Shown one piece after another: positions 11,512-20,915 of a stretch of 64,000 bases of DNA; the first letter of the stretch is position 1, and each line of letters starts with the position of its first letter. Source of the stretch: Hyperoodon ampullatus. Lineage: Eukaryota > Chordata > Mammalia > Artiodactyla > Ziphiidae. The notes beneath the pieces were generated by a model. It did no database searches. It worked only from the letters and a program-made list of their open reading frames with translations, and was not told the DNA's origin. Made by a program: the position numbers and the translations under genes. The DNA is taken from positions 174,852,242 to 174,916,241 of the forward strand of contig OX457059.1 in the NCBI GenBank assembly GCA_949752795.1. Reading direction: 5' to 3'.

Positions 11512-12445
11512 GCAGTATGTGGGCCTCGCGCTGTTGTGGCCTCTCCCGTTGTGGAGCACAGGCTCTGGACGCGCAGGCTCAACGGCCATGGCTCACGGGC
11601 CCAGCCACTCCGCGGCACGTGGGATCCTCCCGGACCGGGGCACGAACCCGCGCCCCCTGCATTGGCAGGCGGGCTCTCAACCACTGCGCCACCAGGGAAG
11701 CCCTGTTTGTATTTTTTACAGCTCTTTTCCTGTAATTGATATCTAGCCTCATAGCATTGTGGTCGGAAAAGATACTTGATACAATTTCAGTTTTCTTAAA
11801 TTTACCAAGACTTGATTTGTGACCCAAGATATGATCTATCCTGGAGAATGTTCCATGAGCACTTGAGAAAAATGTGTATTCTGTTGTTTTTGGATGGACT
11901 GTCCTATAAATATCAATTAAGTCCTTCTTGTTTAATGTATCATTTAAAGCTTGTGTTTCCTTATTTATTTTCATTTTGGATGATCTGTCCATTGGTGAAA
12001 GTGGGGTGTTAAAGTCCCCTACTATGATTGTGTTACTGTCGATTTCTCCTTTTATGGCTGTTAGTATTTGCCTTATGTATTGAGGTGCTCCTATGTTTGG
12101 TGCATAAATATTTACAATTGCTGTATCTTCTTCTTGGATTGATCCCTTGATCATTATGTAGTGTCCTTCTTTGTCTCTTCTAGTGGTCTTTATTTTAAAG
12201 CCTATTTTGTCTGATATGAGAATTGCTACTCCAGCTTTCTTTTGGTTTCCATTTTCATGGAATATCTTTTTCCATCCCCTTACTTTTAGTCTGTATGTGT
12301 CTCTAGGTCCGAAGTGGCTCTCTTGTAGACAGCATATATATGGGTCTTGTTTTTGTATCCATTCAGCCAATCTGTGTCTTTTGGTGGGAGCATTTAGTCC
12401 ATTTACATTTAAGGTAATTATCGATATGTATGTTCCTATTCCCAT
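8386..12445 (-). pseudogene. Inner L1 ORF2 (endonuclease/reverse transcriptase), broken
   Basis: ORF2p nicks target DNA and reverse-transcribes L1 RNA. The start ATG is at 12443-12445. The N-terminal APE-like endonuclease is readable over about 240 codons, with VNGLNAP, the catalytic glutamate in [17 protein letters not shown], and the SDHNAM histidine motif. A SINE at 11485-11703 interrupts the reading frame after the endonuclease. Downstream, the RT domain is intact in one long frame with [22 protein letters not shown] and the FADD motif at 10113-10124. A short deletion in an A/C run near 9020-9035 shifts the frame before the C-terminal cysteine motif ([18 protein letters not shown]), which continues in another frame to the stop at 8386. 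It would not produce a complete protein. Confidence 0.95.
11485..11703 (-). mobile_element. CHR SINE inserted in inner L1 ORF2
   Basis: Read on the minus strand, this starts GGGCTTCCCTGGTGGCGCAG and carries the full CHR body with GAGAGGCCACAAC. It ends in an A tail, seen as the T run at 11485-11511. A 14-bp target-site duplication, TGTTTGTATTTTTT, lies at 11477-11490 and 11704-11717, partly overlapping the tail. CpG sites in the body are largely preserved and the tail is long, both suggesting a recent insertion. The SINE needed L1-encoded ORF2p in trans to move. Confidence 0.95.
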
Positions 12446-12503
12446 TTTCTTAATTGTTTTGGGTTCGTTATTGTAGGTCTTTTCCTTCTCTTGTGTTTCT
12501 TGC

Positions 12504-13465
12504 CTAGAGAAGTTCCTTTAGCATTTGTTGTAAAGCTGGTTTGGTGGTGCTGAACTCTCTCAGCTTTTGCTTGCCTGTAAACGTTTTAATTTCTCCATCA
12601 AATCTGAATGAGATCCTTGCTGGGTAATCTTGGTTGCAGGTTTTTCTCCTTCATCACTTTAATTATGTCCTGCCACTCCCTTCTGGCTTGTAGAGTTTCT
12701 GCTGAGAGATCAGCTGTTATCCTGATGGGGATTCCCTTGTGTGTTATTTGTTGTTTTTCCCTTGCTGCTTTTAATATGATTTCTTTGTGTTTAATTTTTG
12801 ACAGTTTGATTACTATGTGTCTTGGCGTATTTCTCCTTGGATTGATTCTGTATGGGACTCTCTGTGCCTCCTGGACTTGATTAACTATTTCCTTTCCCAT
12901 ATTAGGGAAGTTTTCAACTATAATCTCTTCAAATATTTTCTCAGTCCCTTTCTTTTTCTCTTCTTCTTCTGGAACCCCTATAATTCGAATGTTGGTGTGT
13001 TTAATGTTGTCCCAGAGGTCTCTGAGACTGTCCTCTGTTCTTTTCATTCTTTTTTCTTTATTTTGCTCTGCAGCAGTTATTTCCACTATTTTATCTTCCA
13101 CCTCACTTATCCGTTCTTCTGCCTCAGTTATTCTGCTATTGATCCCATCTAGGGTATTTTTTATTTCATTTATTGTGTTTTTAATCAATGCTTGATTCAT
13201 CTTTAGTTCTTCTAGGTCCTTGTTAACTGTTTCTTGCATTTTGTCTATTCTATTTCCAAGATTTTGGATCTTGGAAATAGAATCTTGGATCATCTTTACC
13301 ATCATTATTCTGAATTCTTTTTCAGGTAGACTGCCTATTACCTCTTCATTTGTTAGGTCTGGTGGGTTTTTATCTTGCTGCTTCTCCTGCTGTGTGTTTT
13401 TCTGTCTTCTCATTTTGCTTATGTTAGTGTGTTTGGGGTCTCCTTTTTGCAGGCTGCAGGTTCGT
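12504..13465 (-). pseudogene. Inner L1 ORF1 (RNA-binding chaperone), broken
   Basis: ORF1p forms trimers that coat L1 RNA. The main open frame (13413-12598, 271 codons) shows an N-terminal low-complexity segment, then a long heptad-type coiled coil (IQNLGNRIDKMQET onward). The RRM region follows with RIIGVPEEEE and the C-terminal domain with LSAETLQARREWQDI. A small deletion near 12630 (the text changes at LQPRLPSKD) moves the last ~30 codons, ending at the tag stop 12504-12506, into another frame. In the outer L1 the ATG that opens ORF1 aligns with an ACG here (13463-13465), and an extra C follows. Only an internal ATG at 13411-13413 remains. Confidence 0.92.
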
Positions 13466-14896
13466 AGTTCCCGTTGTTTTTGGTGTCTGTCCCCAGTGGC
13501 TAACGTTGGTTTAGTGGGTTGTGTAGGCTTCCTGGTGGAGGGGACTAGTGCCTGTGTTCTGGTGGATGAGGCTGGATCTTGTCTTTCCGGTGGGCAGGTC
13601 CATGTCTGGTGGTGTGTTTTGGGGTGTCTGCGGACTTTTTATGATTTCAGGCCACCTCTCTGCTAATGGGTGGCATTGTGTTCCTGTCTTGCTAGTTGTT
13701 TGGCATAGGGTATTCAGCACTGTAGCTTGCTGGTCGTTGAGTGAAGCTGGGTGCTGGTGTTGAGATGGAGATCTCTGGAAGATTTTCGCCATTTGATATT
13801 ATGTGGAGCTGGGAGGTCTCTTGTGGACCAGTGTCCTGAAGTTGGCTCTCCCACCTCAGAGGCACAGCACTGACTCCTGGCTCCTCAATTTGGGATGATT
13901 TGTTGTCTATTCATGTATTCCACAGATGCAGGGTACATCAAGTTGATTGTGGAGCTTTAATCCGCTGCTTCTGAGGCTGCCAGGAGAGGTTTCCCTTTCT
14001 CTTCTTTGTTCTCACAGCTCCTGGGTCTCAGCTTTGGATTTGGCCCCGCTTCTGCGTGTAGGTCGCCGGAGGGCGTCTGTTCTTCGCTCAGACAGGACAG
14101 GGTTAAAGGAGCAGCCTCTTCGGGGACTCTGGCTCACTCAGGCCGGGCGGGAGGGAGGGGCACGGAGTGCGGGGCGAGCCTGCAGTGGCAGAGGTCGGCG
14201 TGACGTTGCACCAGCCCGAGGCCCGCCGTGTGTTCTCCCAGGGAAGCCGCCCCTGGATCCCGGGACCCCGGCAGTGGCGGGCTGCACAGGCTCCCGGAAG
14301 GGCGGTGTGGACAGTGACCTGCGCTCGCACACAGGCTTCTTGGCGGCGGCAGCAGCAGCCCCAGCGTCCCACGCCCGTCACTGGGCTCTGCGCTTTCAGC
14401 CGCGCCTCACGCCCGTCTCTGGCACTCCTTGAAGCAGCGCTCTGAATCCCCTCTCCTCGTGCACCAGGAAACCAAGAGGGAAGAAAAAGTCTCTTGCCTC
14501 TTCGGCAGCTCCAGAGTTTTCCCGGACTCCCTCCCGGCTAGCTGTGGCACACCAGCCCCCTTCAGGCGGAGTTCTCGCCGCCAGCCCCAGTCCTCTCCCT
14601 GCGCTCTGACCGAAGCCCGAGCCTCAGCTTCCAGCGCCGCCCGCCCCGGCGGGCGAGCAGACAAGCCTCTCGGGCTGGTGAGTGCCGCTCAGCACCTATC
14701 CTCTCTGCGGGAATCTCTCCGCTTTGCCCTACCCAGGTATGTGGGGAGTTTCTTGCCTTTTGGGAGGTCTGGGGTCTTCTGCCAGCGTTCAGTAGGTGTT
14801 CTGTAGGAGTTGTTCCACGTGTAGCTGTATTTCTGGTGTATCCGTGGGGAGGAAGGTGATCTCCGCGTCTTACTCTTCCGCCATCTTACCCGGAAG
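13466..14896 (-). promoter_or_regulatory. Inner L1 5' UTR with GC- and CpG-rich promoter block
   Basis: L1 transcripts start at the element's 5' end under an internal promoter in the 5' UTR. The first ~120 bases (14896-14780) carry the conserved AAGATGGCGGAAGAG start, whose AAGATGGCGG core resembles a YY1 site. The stretch 13950-14720 is strongly GC-rich with many CpGs, unlike the AT-rich ORFs. The several long open frames here on both strands reflect this composition, not genes. The outer L1 lacks this block. Promoter function is inferred from L1 biology, not shown by the sequence. Confidence 0.8.
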
Positions 14897-14918
14897 TGAT
14901 CATGGTGTATGATCCTTT
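14897..14918 (+). repeat. Target-site duplication of inner L1, right copy
   Basis: The partner of 8062-8083, with one mismatch in 22 bp. It follows immediately after the 5' end of the inner L1 (CGCCATCTTACCCGGAAG on the plus strand) and resumes the outer L1 ORF2 text. Confidence 0.9.
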
Positions 14919-16562
14919 TAATGTGCTGTTGGATTCTGTTTGCTAGTATTTTGTTGAGGATTTTTGCATCTATGTTCATCAGTGATTTTGGCTTGTAGTT
15001 TTCTTTCTTTGTGACATCTTTTTCTGGTTTCGGTATCAGGGTGGTGTTGGCCTCGTAGAATGAGTTTGGGAGTGTTCCTCCCTCTGCTATATTTTGGAAG
15101 AGTTTGAGAAGGATAGGTGTTAGCTCTTCTCTAAATGTTTGATAGATTCACCTGTGAAGCCATCTGGTCCTGGGCTTTTGTTTGTTGGAAGATTTTTAAT
15201 CACAGTCTCAATTTCAGTGCTTGTGTTTGGTCTGTTTATATTTTCTATTTATTCCTGGTTCAGTCTTGGGAGGTTGTGCTTTTCTAAGAATTTGTCCATT
15301 TTTTCCATTTTGTCCATTTTTTGGCATATACTTGCTTGTAGTAATCTCTCATGATACTTTGTATTTCTGCAATGTCAGTTGTTGCTTCTCCTTTTTCCTT
15401 TCTCATTCTATTGATTTGAGTGTTCTCCCTTTTCTTCTTCATGAGTCTAGCTAATGGTATATCAATTTTGTTTATCTTCTCACGGAACCAGCTTTTAGTT
15501 TTATTGATATTTGCTATTGTTTCCTTCATTTCTTTTTCATTTATTACTGATCTGATCTTTATGATTTCTTTCCTTCTGCTAACTTTGGGGTTTTTTTGTT
15601 CTTCTTTCTCTAATTGCTTTAGCTGTAAGGTTAGGTTGTTTACTTGAGATGTTTCTTGTTTCTTGAGGTAGGATTGTAGCTATAAACTTCCCCCTTAGAA
15701 CTGCTTTGGCTGCATCCCATAGGTTTTGGATCATCGTGTTTTCATTGTCATTTGTTTCTAGGTATTTTTTTATTTCTTCAGTGATCTCTTTGTTATTAAG
15801 TGGTGTATTCTTTAGCCTCCATGTGTTTGTATTTTTTAGAGATTTTTTCCTGTAATTGATTTCTAGTCTCATAGTGCTGTGGTCAGAAAACATACGTGAT
15901 ACAATTTCAATTTTCTTGAATTTACCAAGGCTTGATTTGTGACCCAAGATATGATCTCTCCTGGAGAATGTTCCATGAGCACTTGAGAAGAAAGTGTATT
16001 CTGTTGTTTTTGGATGGAATGCCCTATAAATATCAATTAAGTCCATCTTGTTTAATGTATCATTTAAAGCTAGTGTTTCCTTATTTATTTTCATTTTGGG
16101 TGATCTGTCCATTGGTGAAAGTGGGGTGTTAAAGTCTCCCACTATGATTGTGTTACTGTCGATTTCCCCTTTTATGTCTGTTAGCATTTGCCTTATGTAC
16201 TGAGGTGCTGCTAAGTTGGGTGCATAAATATTTACAATTCTTATATCTTCTTCTTGTATTGATCCCTTCATCATTATGTACTGTCCTTTCTCTCTTGTAG
16301 TAGTCTTTATTTTAAAGTCTATTTTGTCTGATATGAGAATTGCTGCTCCAACTTTCTTTTGATTTCCATTTGCATGGAATATCTTTCTCCATCCCCTCAC
16401 TTTCAGTCTGTATGTGTCCCTAGGTCTGAAGTGGGTCTCTTGTAGACAGCATATATCCGGTTCTTGTTTTTGTATCCATTCAGCCAGTCTATGTCTTTTG
16501 CTTGGAGCATTTAATCCATTTACATTTAAAGTAGTTATCAATATGTATTTTCCTATTACCAT
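14919..16562 (-). pseudogene. Outer L1 ORF2, endonuclease and RT start
   Basis: The ATG at 16560-16562 opens a 327-codon frame encoding the whole endonuclease domain: [11 protein letters not shown], catalytic glutamate in [17 protein letters not shown] and SDHSTM. It shifts frame near 15680 in the segment between endonuclease and RT. Further pieces continue in other frames (for example 15529-15284), and the text reaches the RT-flanking segment [20 protein letters not shown] before the inner L1 cuts it. Several indels make this copy dead. It is clearly the same element as 5989-8083, because the two ends join at the duplicated target. Confidence 0.92.
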
Positions 16563-16620
16563 TTTCTTAATTGTTTTGGATTTGTTATTGTAGGTCTTTT
16601 CCTTCTATTGTGTTTCCTGC

Positions 16621-17598
16621 CTAGAGATATTCCTTTAGCATTTGTTGTAAAGCTGGTTTGGTGGTGCTGAATTCTTTTAGTTTTTGCTTGTCTGTAAAGG
16701 TTTTACTTTCTCCATTGAATCTGAATGAGATCCTTGCTGAATATAGTAATCTTGGTTGTAGGTTTTTCCCTTCATCACTTTAAATATGTCTTTCCACTCC
16801 CTTCTGGCTTGCAGAGTTTCTGCTGAAAGATCAGCTGTTAACCTTATGGGGATTCCTTTGTATGTTATTTTTTGTTTTTCCCTTGTTGCTTTTAATATTT
16901 TTTTCTTTATATTTAATTTTGGTAATTTGATTAATATGTGTCTTGACATGTTTCTCCTTGGATTTACCCTGTATGGGACTCTCTGTGCTTCCTGGACTTG
17001 ACAAACTATTTCCTTTCCCATATTAGGGGAATTTTCAATATAATCTCTTCAAATATTTTCTCAGTCCTTTCCTTTTTCTCTTCTTCTTCTGGGACCCCTA
17101 TAATTTGAATGTTGTTGCATTTAATGTTGTCCCAGAGGTTTCTGAGACTGTCCTCAATTCTTTTATTCTTTTTTCTTTATTCTGCTCTGTGGTAGTTATT
17201 TCCACTATTTTATCTTCCAGGTCACTTATCCATTCTTCTACCTCAGTTATTATGCTACTGATTCTTTCTAGAGAATTTTTCATTTCATTTATTGTGTTGT
17301 TCATCATTGTTTGTTTGCTCTTTAGTTCTTCTAGGTCCTTGTGAAATGTTTCTTGTTTTTTCTCCATTTTATTTCCAAGATTTTGGATCATCTTTACCAC
17401 CATTACTCTGAATTCTTTTTCAGGTAGACTGTCTATTTCCTCTTCATTTGTTTGGTCTGGTGGGTTTTTACCTTGCTCATTCATCTGCTGTGTGTTTCTC
17501 TGTCTTCTCATTTTGCTTATCTGCTGTGTGTTTCTCTGTCTTCTCATTTTGCTTAACTTACTGGGTTTGGGTCTCCTTTTCACAGGCTGCAGGTTCAT
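16621..17598 (-). pseudogene. Outer L1 ORF1, broken, with 36-bp tandem duplication
   Basis: The ATG at 17596-17598 begins MNLQPVKRRPKPSKLSKMRR. A 36-bp tandem duplication (17484-17519 and 17520-17555) repeats a 12-residue block containing KMRRQRNTQQ. The coiled coil follows. A frameshift near 17130 ends the 166-codon frame, and the RRM/C-terminal part continues in a separate frame (17021-16677) with LSAETLQARREWKDI. A second shift precedes the tag stop at 16621-16623. The gene would have made an ORF1p of roughly 325 residues before these changes, near the usual L1 length. Confidence 0.92.
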
Positions 17599-18160
17599 AG
17601 TTCCCGTTTTTTTGGTGTCTGCCCCCAGTGGGTAAGGTTGGTTCCGTGGGTTGTGTAGGCTTCCTTGTGGAGGTGACTAGTGCCTGTGTTCTTGTAGATG
17701 AGGCTGGATCTTGTCTTTTTCGTGGGCAGGGCTGCGTCCAGTGGTGTGTTTTGGGGTGTCTGTGACCTTATTATGATTTTAGGCAGCCTCTCTGCTAATA
17801 GGTGGGGTTGTGTTCCTGTCTTACTAGTTGTTTGGCATAGGGTGTCCTGCACTATAGCTTGTTGGTTGTTGAGTGGAGCTGGGTCTTAGTGTTGACATGG
17901 AGATCTCTGGGAGAGCTCTCGCCATTTGATATTATGTGCAGCCGGGAGGTCTCCAGTGGACCAATGTCCTGAACTCAGCTCTCCCACTTCAGAGGCACAG
18001 GCCTGATCCCCGCCAGAGCACCAAGGTCCTTTTGGGATGTCTGAGGTCTTCTGCCAGCGTTCAGTAGGTGTTCTGTAGGAGCTGTTCCACATGTAGATGT
18101 ATTTCTGCTGTATTTGTGGGGAGGAAGGTGATCTCCACGTCTTACTCTTCTGCCATCTTG
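17599..18160 (-). promoter_or_regulatory. Outer L1 5' UTR, short form
   Basis: About 560 bp aligned by eye with both ends of the inner L1 5' UTR. The ORF1-proximal part matches 13466-13870 and the 5'-most part matches 14750-14890. The intervening ~880 bp of GC-rich sequence is absent. The join is near 17995-18030. Whether this is a deletion in this copy or a shorter ancestral form cannot be decided from one window. Confidence 0.8.
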
Positions 18161-18389
18161 AAGGTTTCCTCTTGGCCTTGACTCCCTTCTGAATCTGCTC
18201 ATCTAATCAATAAAGGCAATACAGCCCTTTATTGTGAATGGAAACACAATTGGGGTCTTGGGTGCTCTCTCAGCAAAAGCAGCAACCTGCTCGTACTCAG
18301 GAAATTTCTGGTGCCTGCAATGCAGAGCAGTGGGCTGAAGAGCTAGCCCAGTCAAACCCAGACAGCAAGCTGAGTCAGAGGACCTGAGC
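18161..18389. other. Extra sequence between outer L1 5' end and right direct repeat
   Basis: This 229-bp segment has no counterpart beside the left direct repeat. It contains an AATAAA hexamer near 18210, followed by a T-rich turn. If the flanking direct repeats are a target-site duplication, this piece should have come in with the L1, for example as a 5' transduction, or have been added later. A fragment of an LTR is another possibility. No open frame is present. Confidence 0.45.
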
Positions 18390-18520
18390 CTCTCTGGGGT
18401 TCTTGTTGCCTGTTATTGGTTTTCTAGTAGATCTCTCAGAAAGGACTCAGAGATAGTATTCTCTGTGATATTTGCATGTTGATAACAAAGAATAGGTAGC
18501 TAACAGAAAGTCTCTCTGGT
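18390..18520 (+). repeat. Right copy of the ~131-bp direct repeat flanking the L1 block
   Basis: The partner of 5424-5555, sharing about 90% of positions with a few 1-2-bp indels. The copies are about 13 kb apart in direct orientation and enclose the entire nested L1 block. Confidence 0.85.
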
Positions 18521-18639
18521 TACAGAATCATTGGCTTATATTTTCTTTTCCTGTTTATCAGATACATTACTCCATTTACTCCTGGCATAAAGTGTCATAG
18601 TTGAAAAGTATGATAAAAATATAATTTGTCTCCCTTGTG

Positions 18640-19330
18640 AATTACTTGTAATTTTTGCCTGGACGTCAAAAAGAGTTTTTGTTCTTTCTTTAGTTAAGCT
18701 CAGGAAATTTACTAAAACATGTCTTGATAGTGACCATTGGGGTCCAAATTATCAGACACATGCTGTGCTCTTTAAATATGTAAAGTAGTCTTTTTTTAAA
18801 AAATCAGAATATTTTCTTGAGTTATAGTTTTTAGTATTTCTACTGTTTCCTCTCATTTTGGTTTTTCTTTGCTGGGCACCTGTTATTTATAGATTGAATT
18901 TTCTTTGCTTAACTACAGTTTTTGTCATTTTCAAATCCTTTCATCTCACTTTTTTTATTAGTAAAAACTTTTCTTACTTCTACATTCTATTTCTGTTGTT
19001 TATTCATCTTTATACTTTTTTTAGTTTACAGTTTATTTCTGATTCTTTTCTTATAATTATTTCTATTTTTTTCACTTCATTTCTGTGTGTTTACAATTCT
19101 GGTTTATGTTGTTGTTTTTTTCCTGCCATATCATTTCTTAGTGTCTTTTATCTTACTTTGAATGAGCGTGCTAGAGGTCTAATTGGCCTGCTAATCTGTC
19201 TCCTTGTCTGTCATTGTAGGGACTTAATTCTGTTCCTCCTTCCTTTTTTATGAAAGCTTTGTTTGGGATTTGGCCTTGGTATCTATTTGTTGCTCATTTA
19301 TTTGAATTCAGTTCTCTTTAACTGGAGAAG
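18640..19330 (-). mobile_element. Possible ancient LINE (HAL1/L1M) ORF1 remnant
   Basis: The T-rich plus strand resembles the antisense of an old LINE ORF1. AATATTTTCTTGAGTTATAG and TACTGTTTCCTCTCATTTTG are in the order expected upstream of the 'CTCCTATTA' region of such elements. Divergence is high and no frame is convincing. It could instead be simple AT-rich unique DNA. Confidence 0.35.
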
Positions 19331-20637
19331 GTGGTGTGGCTCAGGACAGTTCTGACTTCATGGAATTCCCTCTGCTGCTGTTTTTCTTCAGTAGCAGAAC
19401 CTGCTGGTTCTCACAGAGGCCCACAGCTCTGTCCTCCTTTTCTCTGCAGCTCCCATCCCCCCCCCTTTACCCCTCTCCATCTGTCCTGCCCAACTTCCCT
19501 TAGTCTCCCCAGAAGTGCCCTGTCCCAGGAGGAAGCCTGGAGGGGGTGGACAGGCCATGCCAGGGTTCACAGGCACCCTGTTACATCCTCTTCTTTCCTC
19601 CACGTGGGTGCTCACACCCAGCAGGTCTTGTGGGAACTTCAGGTTTGTCCTCACCCACAGGCACTTCAGGCACACATGTGCCATGTCCCCTAGTTTTGTT
19701 CCAAAAGTTGCTCATCAGTCTTTATTTTGCTACCTGGTTGCCCTGCCTGTTGTAAGTGTAGACTGAGAGATTCAAAAGCTATTCCACAATCATAGCCATC
19801 ATCTTCCCAGGTCTGTCTTATCCTTTCAGTAAATTGAAAATTTAAAAAAAAAAGAGAGAGTTTAATTAATCTCTGAACTCCTCTTGCAAAAAAAGATCAG
19901 GGCCATAACATAACAGAAAGCCTGCACTACTCTGCTCCCAGGTACTGAGTGTATCCATTCATTTCAGTAACAAATTCTGTGACTTGTAAGTCCAGTTTAG
20001 AAGAAATCTCAAACAAGGATATTCAGACCTTTAAATAAGCAACAAGCAAACAAAAAAGATGTTCCATCTCAAACCTGCTTCTTTTTCTACTGACACGTAT
20101 CCTCCAGCAAGAAGACTTCTCCTTGGTGAATACAAGTTTTGACCTTGTATTGAGATCACAAATGTGGTTCAAGGGCTTCAGCCTCAACTGCACCCCTGTG
20201 ATAAGGTCCACCAGCAGAATAAATATTTTTTCTTCAACCACTGAAGGAAACACGGCTCCTTTGCTGCATCTCCTGTGGTATTTGCATTTAGTCTCTGAGC
20301 TGTTTCCCGTACATTCGAAGACCTCTTAACATCGTCAACACTGAGATGAAGTGAGTTTCAGGGATATTGGGTGTTTTCTTTTTCTGCTTTTCTTACAGAG
20401 ATTTTGATGTTCTTTGTTTACATAACTTTCATAGTTTACTTTTTAAAATTATAAAATGATTACTTGTGACATTTACTTTAGAAAAATAGGAAAATCTAGA
20501 AAAAGGTAAAAGAAGAAAGTAAAAATCAACTACAATTAGAGAATATCAAAGTTTATGTTGTGTTTTCTTCCCTTTTTTCAAATAACAATGGAATAATCAT
20601 TTTAGTAACTAATATAAATTCCAGGCAACATCTTAAA
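19331..20637. other. Unassigned DNA
   Basis: No gene or repeat is recognised. The first 350 bp are C-rich with overlapping chance frames on both strands. From about 19750 it becomes AT-rich, with a short A run near 19840 and another A-rich patch at 20440-20560. Confidence 0.45.
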
Positions 20638-20915
20638 TCAAGGTCACCAAACTGTAGTGCCTGGACCATTTCGGGCTGTGTTTGCATTTGTACAGCCCCA
20701 AGCTAGGAATGATTTCTACATTTTTAAATGGTTGAAAAAAAATCAAAATAAGAATATTTCATGACATGCAACAATTAATTGAAATTCAAATTTTAGTGTT
20801 CATAAATAAGTTTTCTTGGTACAGTCTCCACATTTGCTTTCAGTTTGCCTGTGGCTGCTTTTGAGTGACAACTGCAGAGTTAACTGGTGACGGAGACCCT
20901 GCCGCTCCCAGAGCT
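20638..20915 (+). mobile_element. hAT-family DNA transposon fragment (non-autonomous)
   Basis: The text follows a common mammalian hAT-type repeat. It opens with GGTCACCAAACTGTAGTGCC, has TTTGTACAGCCCCAAGCTAG, then TTTTTAAATGGTTGAAAAAA, and near the end GCCTGTGGCTGCTTTTGAG followed by a GCAGAGTTAACTGGTGACGG segment. The far terminal inverted repeat is lost. It is too diverged to name the subfamily safely (Charlie versus Tip100 group) and has no transposase coding. Confidence 0.7.

Larger units (their letters stand above)
8084..14896 (-). mobile_element. Inner full-length L1 inserted into the outer L1
   Basis: A complete minus-strand L1 of about 6.8 kb, including a 219-bp SINE insertion. In order from its 5' end it has a 5' UTR (14896-13466), ORF1 (about 13465-12504), a short spacer, ORF2 (12445-8386) and a 3' UTR with a T-rich tail (8385-8084). 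The 5' end carries the usual AAGATGGCGGAAGAGTAAGA start. Both ORFs contain frameshifts and ORF2 is split by a SINE, so it cannot move autonomously. Lower divergence and intact layout suggest it is clearly younger than its host L1. Its 22-bp target-site duplication confirms a retrotransposition event. Confidence 0.96.
14897..18160 (-). mobile_element. Outer L1, 5' half (ORF2 start, ORF1, 5' UTR)
   Basis: This continues the element whose 3' half is at 5556-8083. On the minus strand it holds a short 5' UTR (18160-17599), ORF1 (17598-16621) and the first ~1.65 kb of ORF2 (16562-14919). The 5' end is at about 18160, where the AAGATGGCAGAAGAG start of the element meets unrelated DNA. The 5' UTR lacks the GC-rich block seen in the inner copy. 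Confidence 0.95.

Noticed and set aside
8997..11684. 895-codon open frame as a functional protein
   Set aside because: It joins SINE sequence to the RT part of L1 ORF2, lacks the endonuclease, and is frameshifted before the C-terminus.
13947..14806. GC-rich open frames and CpG cluster as a host CpG island with a first exon
   Set aside because: The block is bounded on both sides by L1 5' UTR sequence and forms part of the inner L1 5' UTR.
8062..14918. Inner L1 boundaries produced by recombination between two L1 copies instead of insertion
   Set aside because: The same target words do occur at the matching place in the inner L1 (about 10538-10560), but the inner element has both true ends and a tail exactly at the duplicated target, which fits retrotransposition better.
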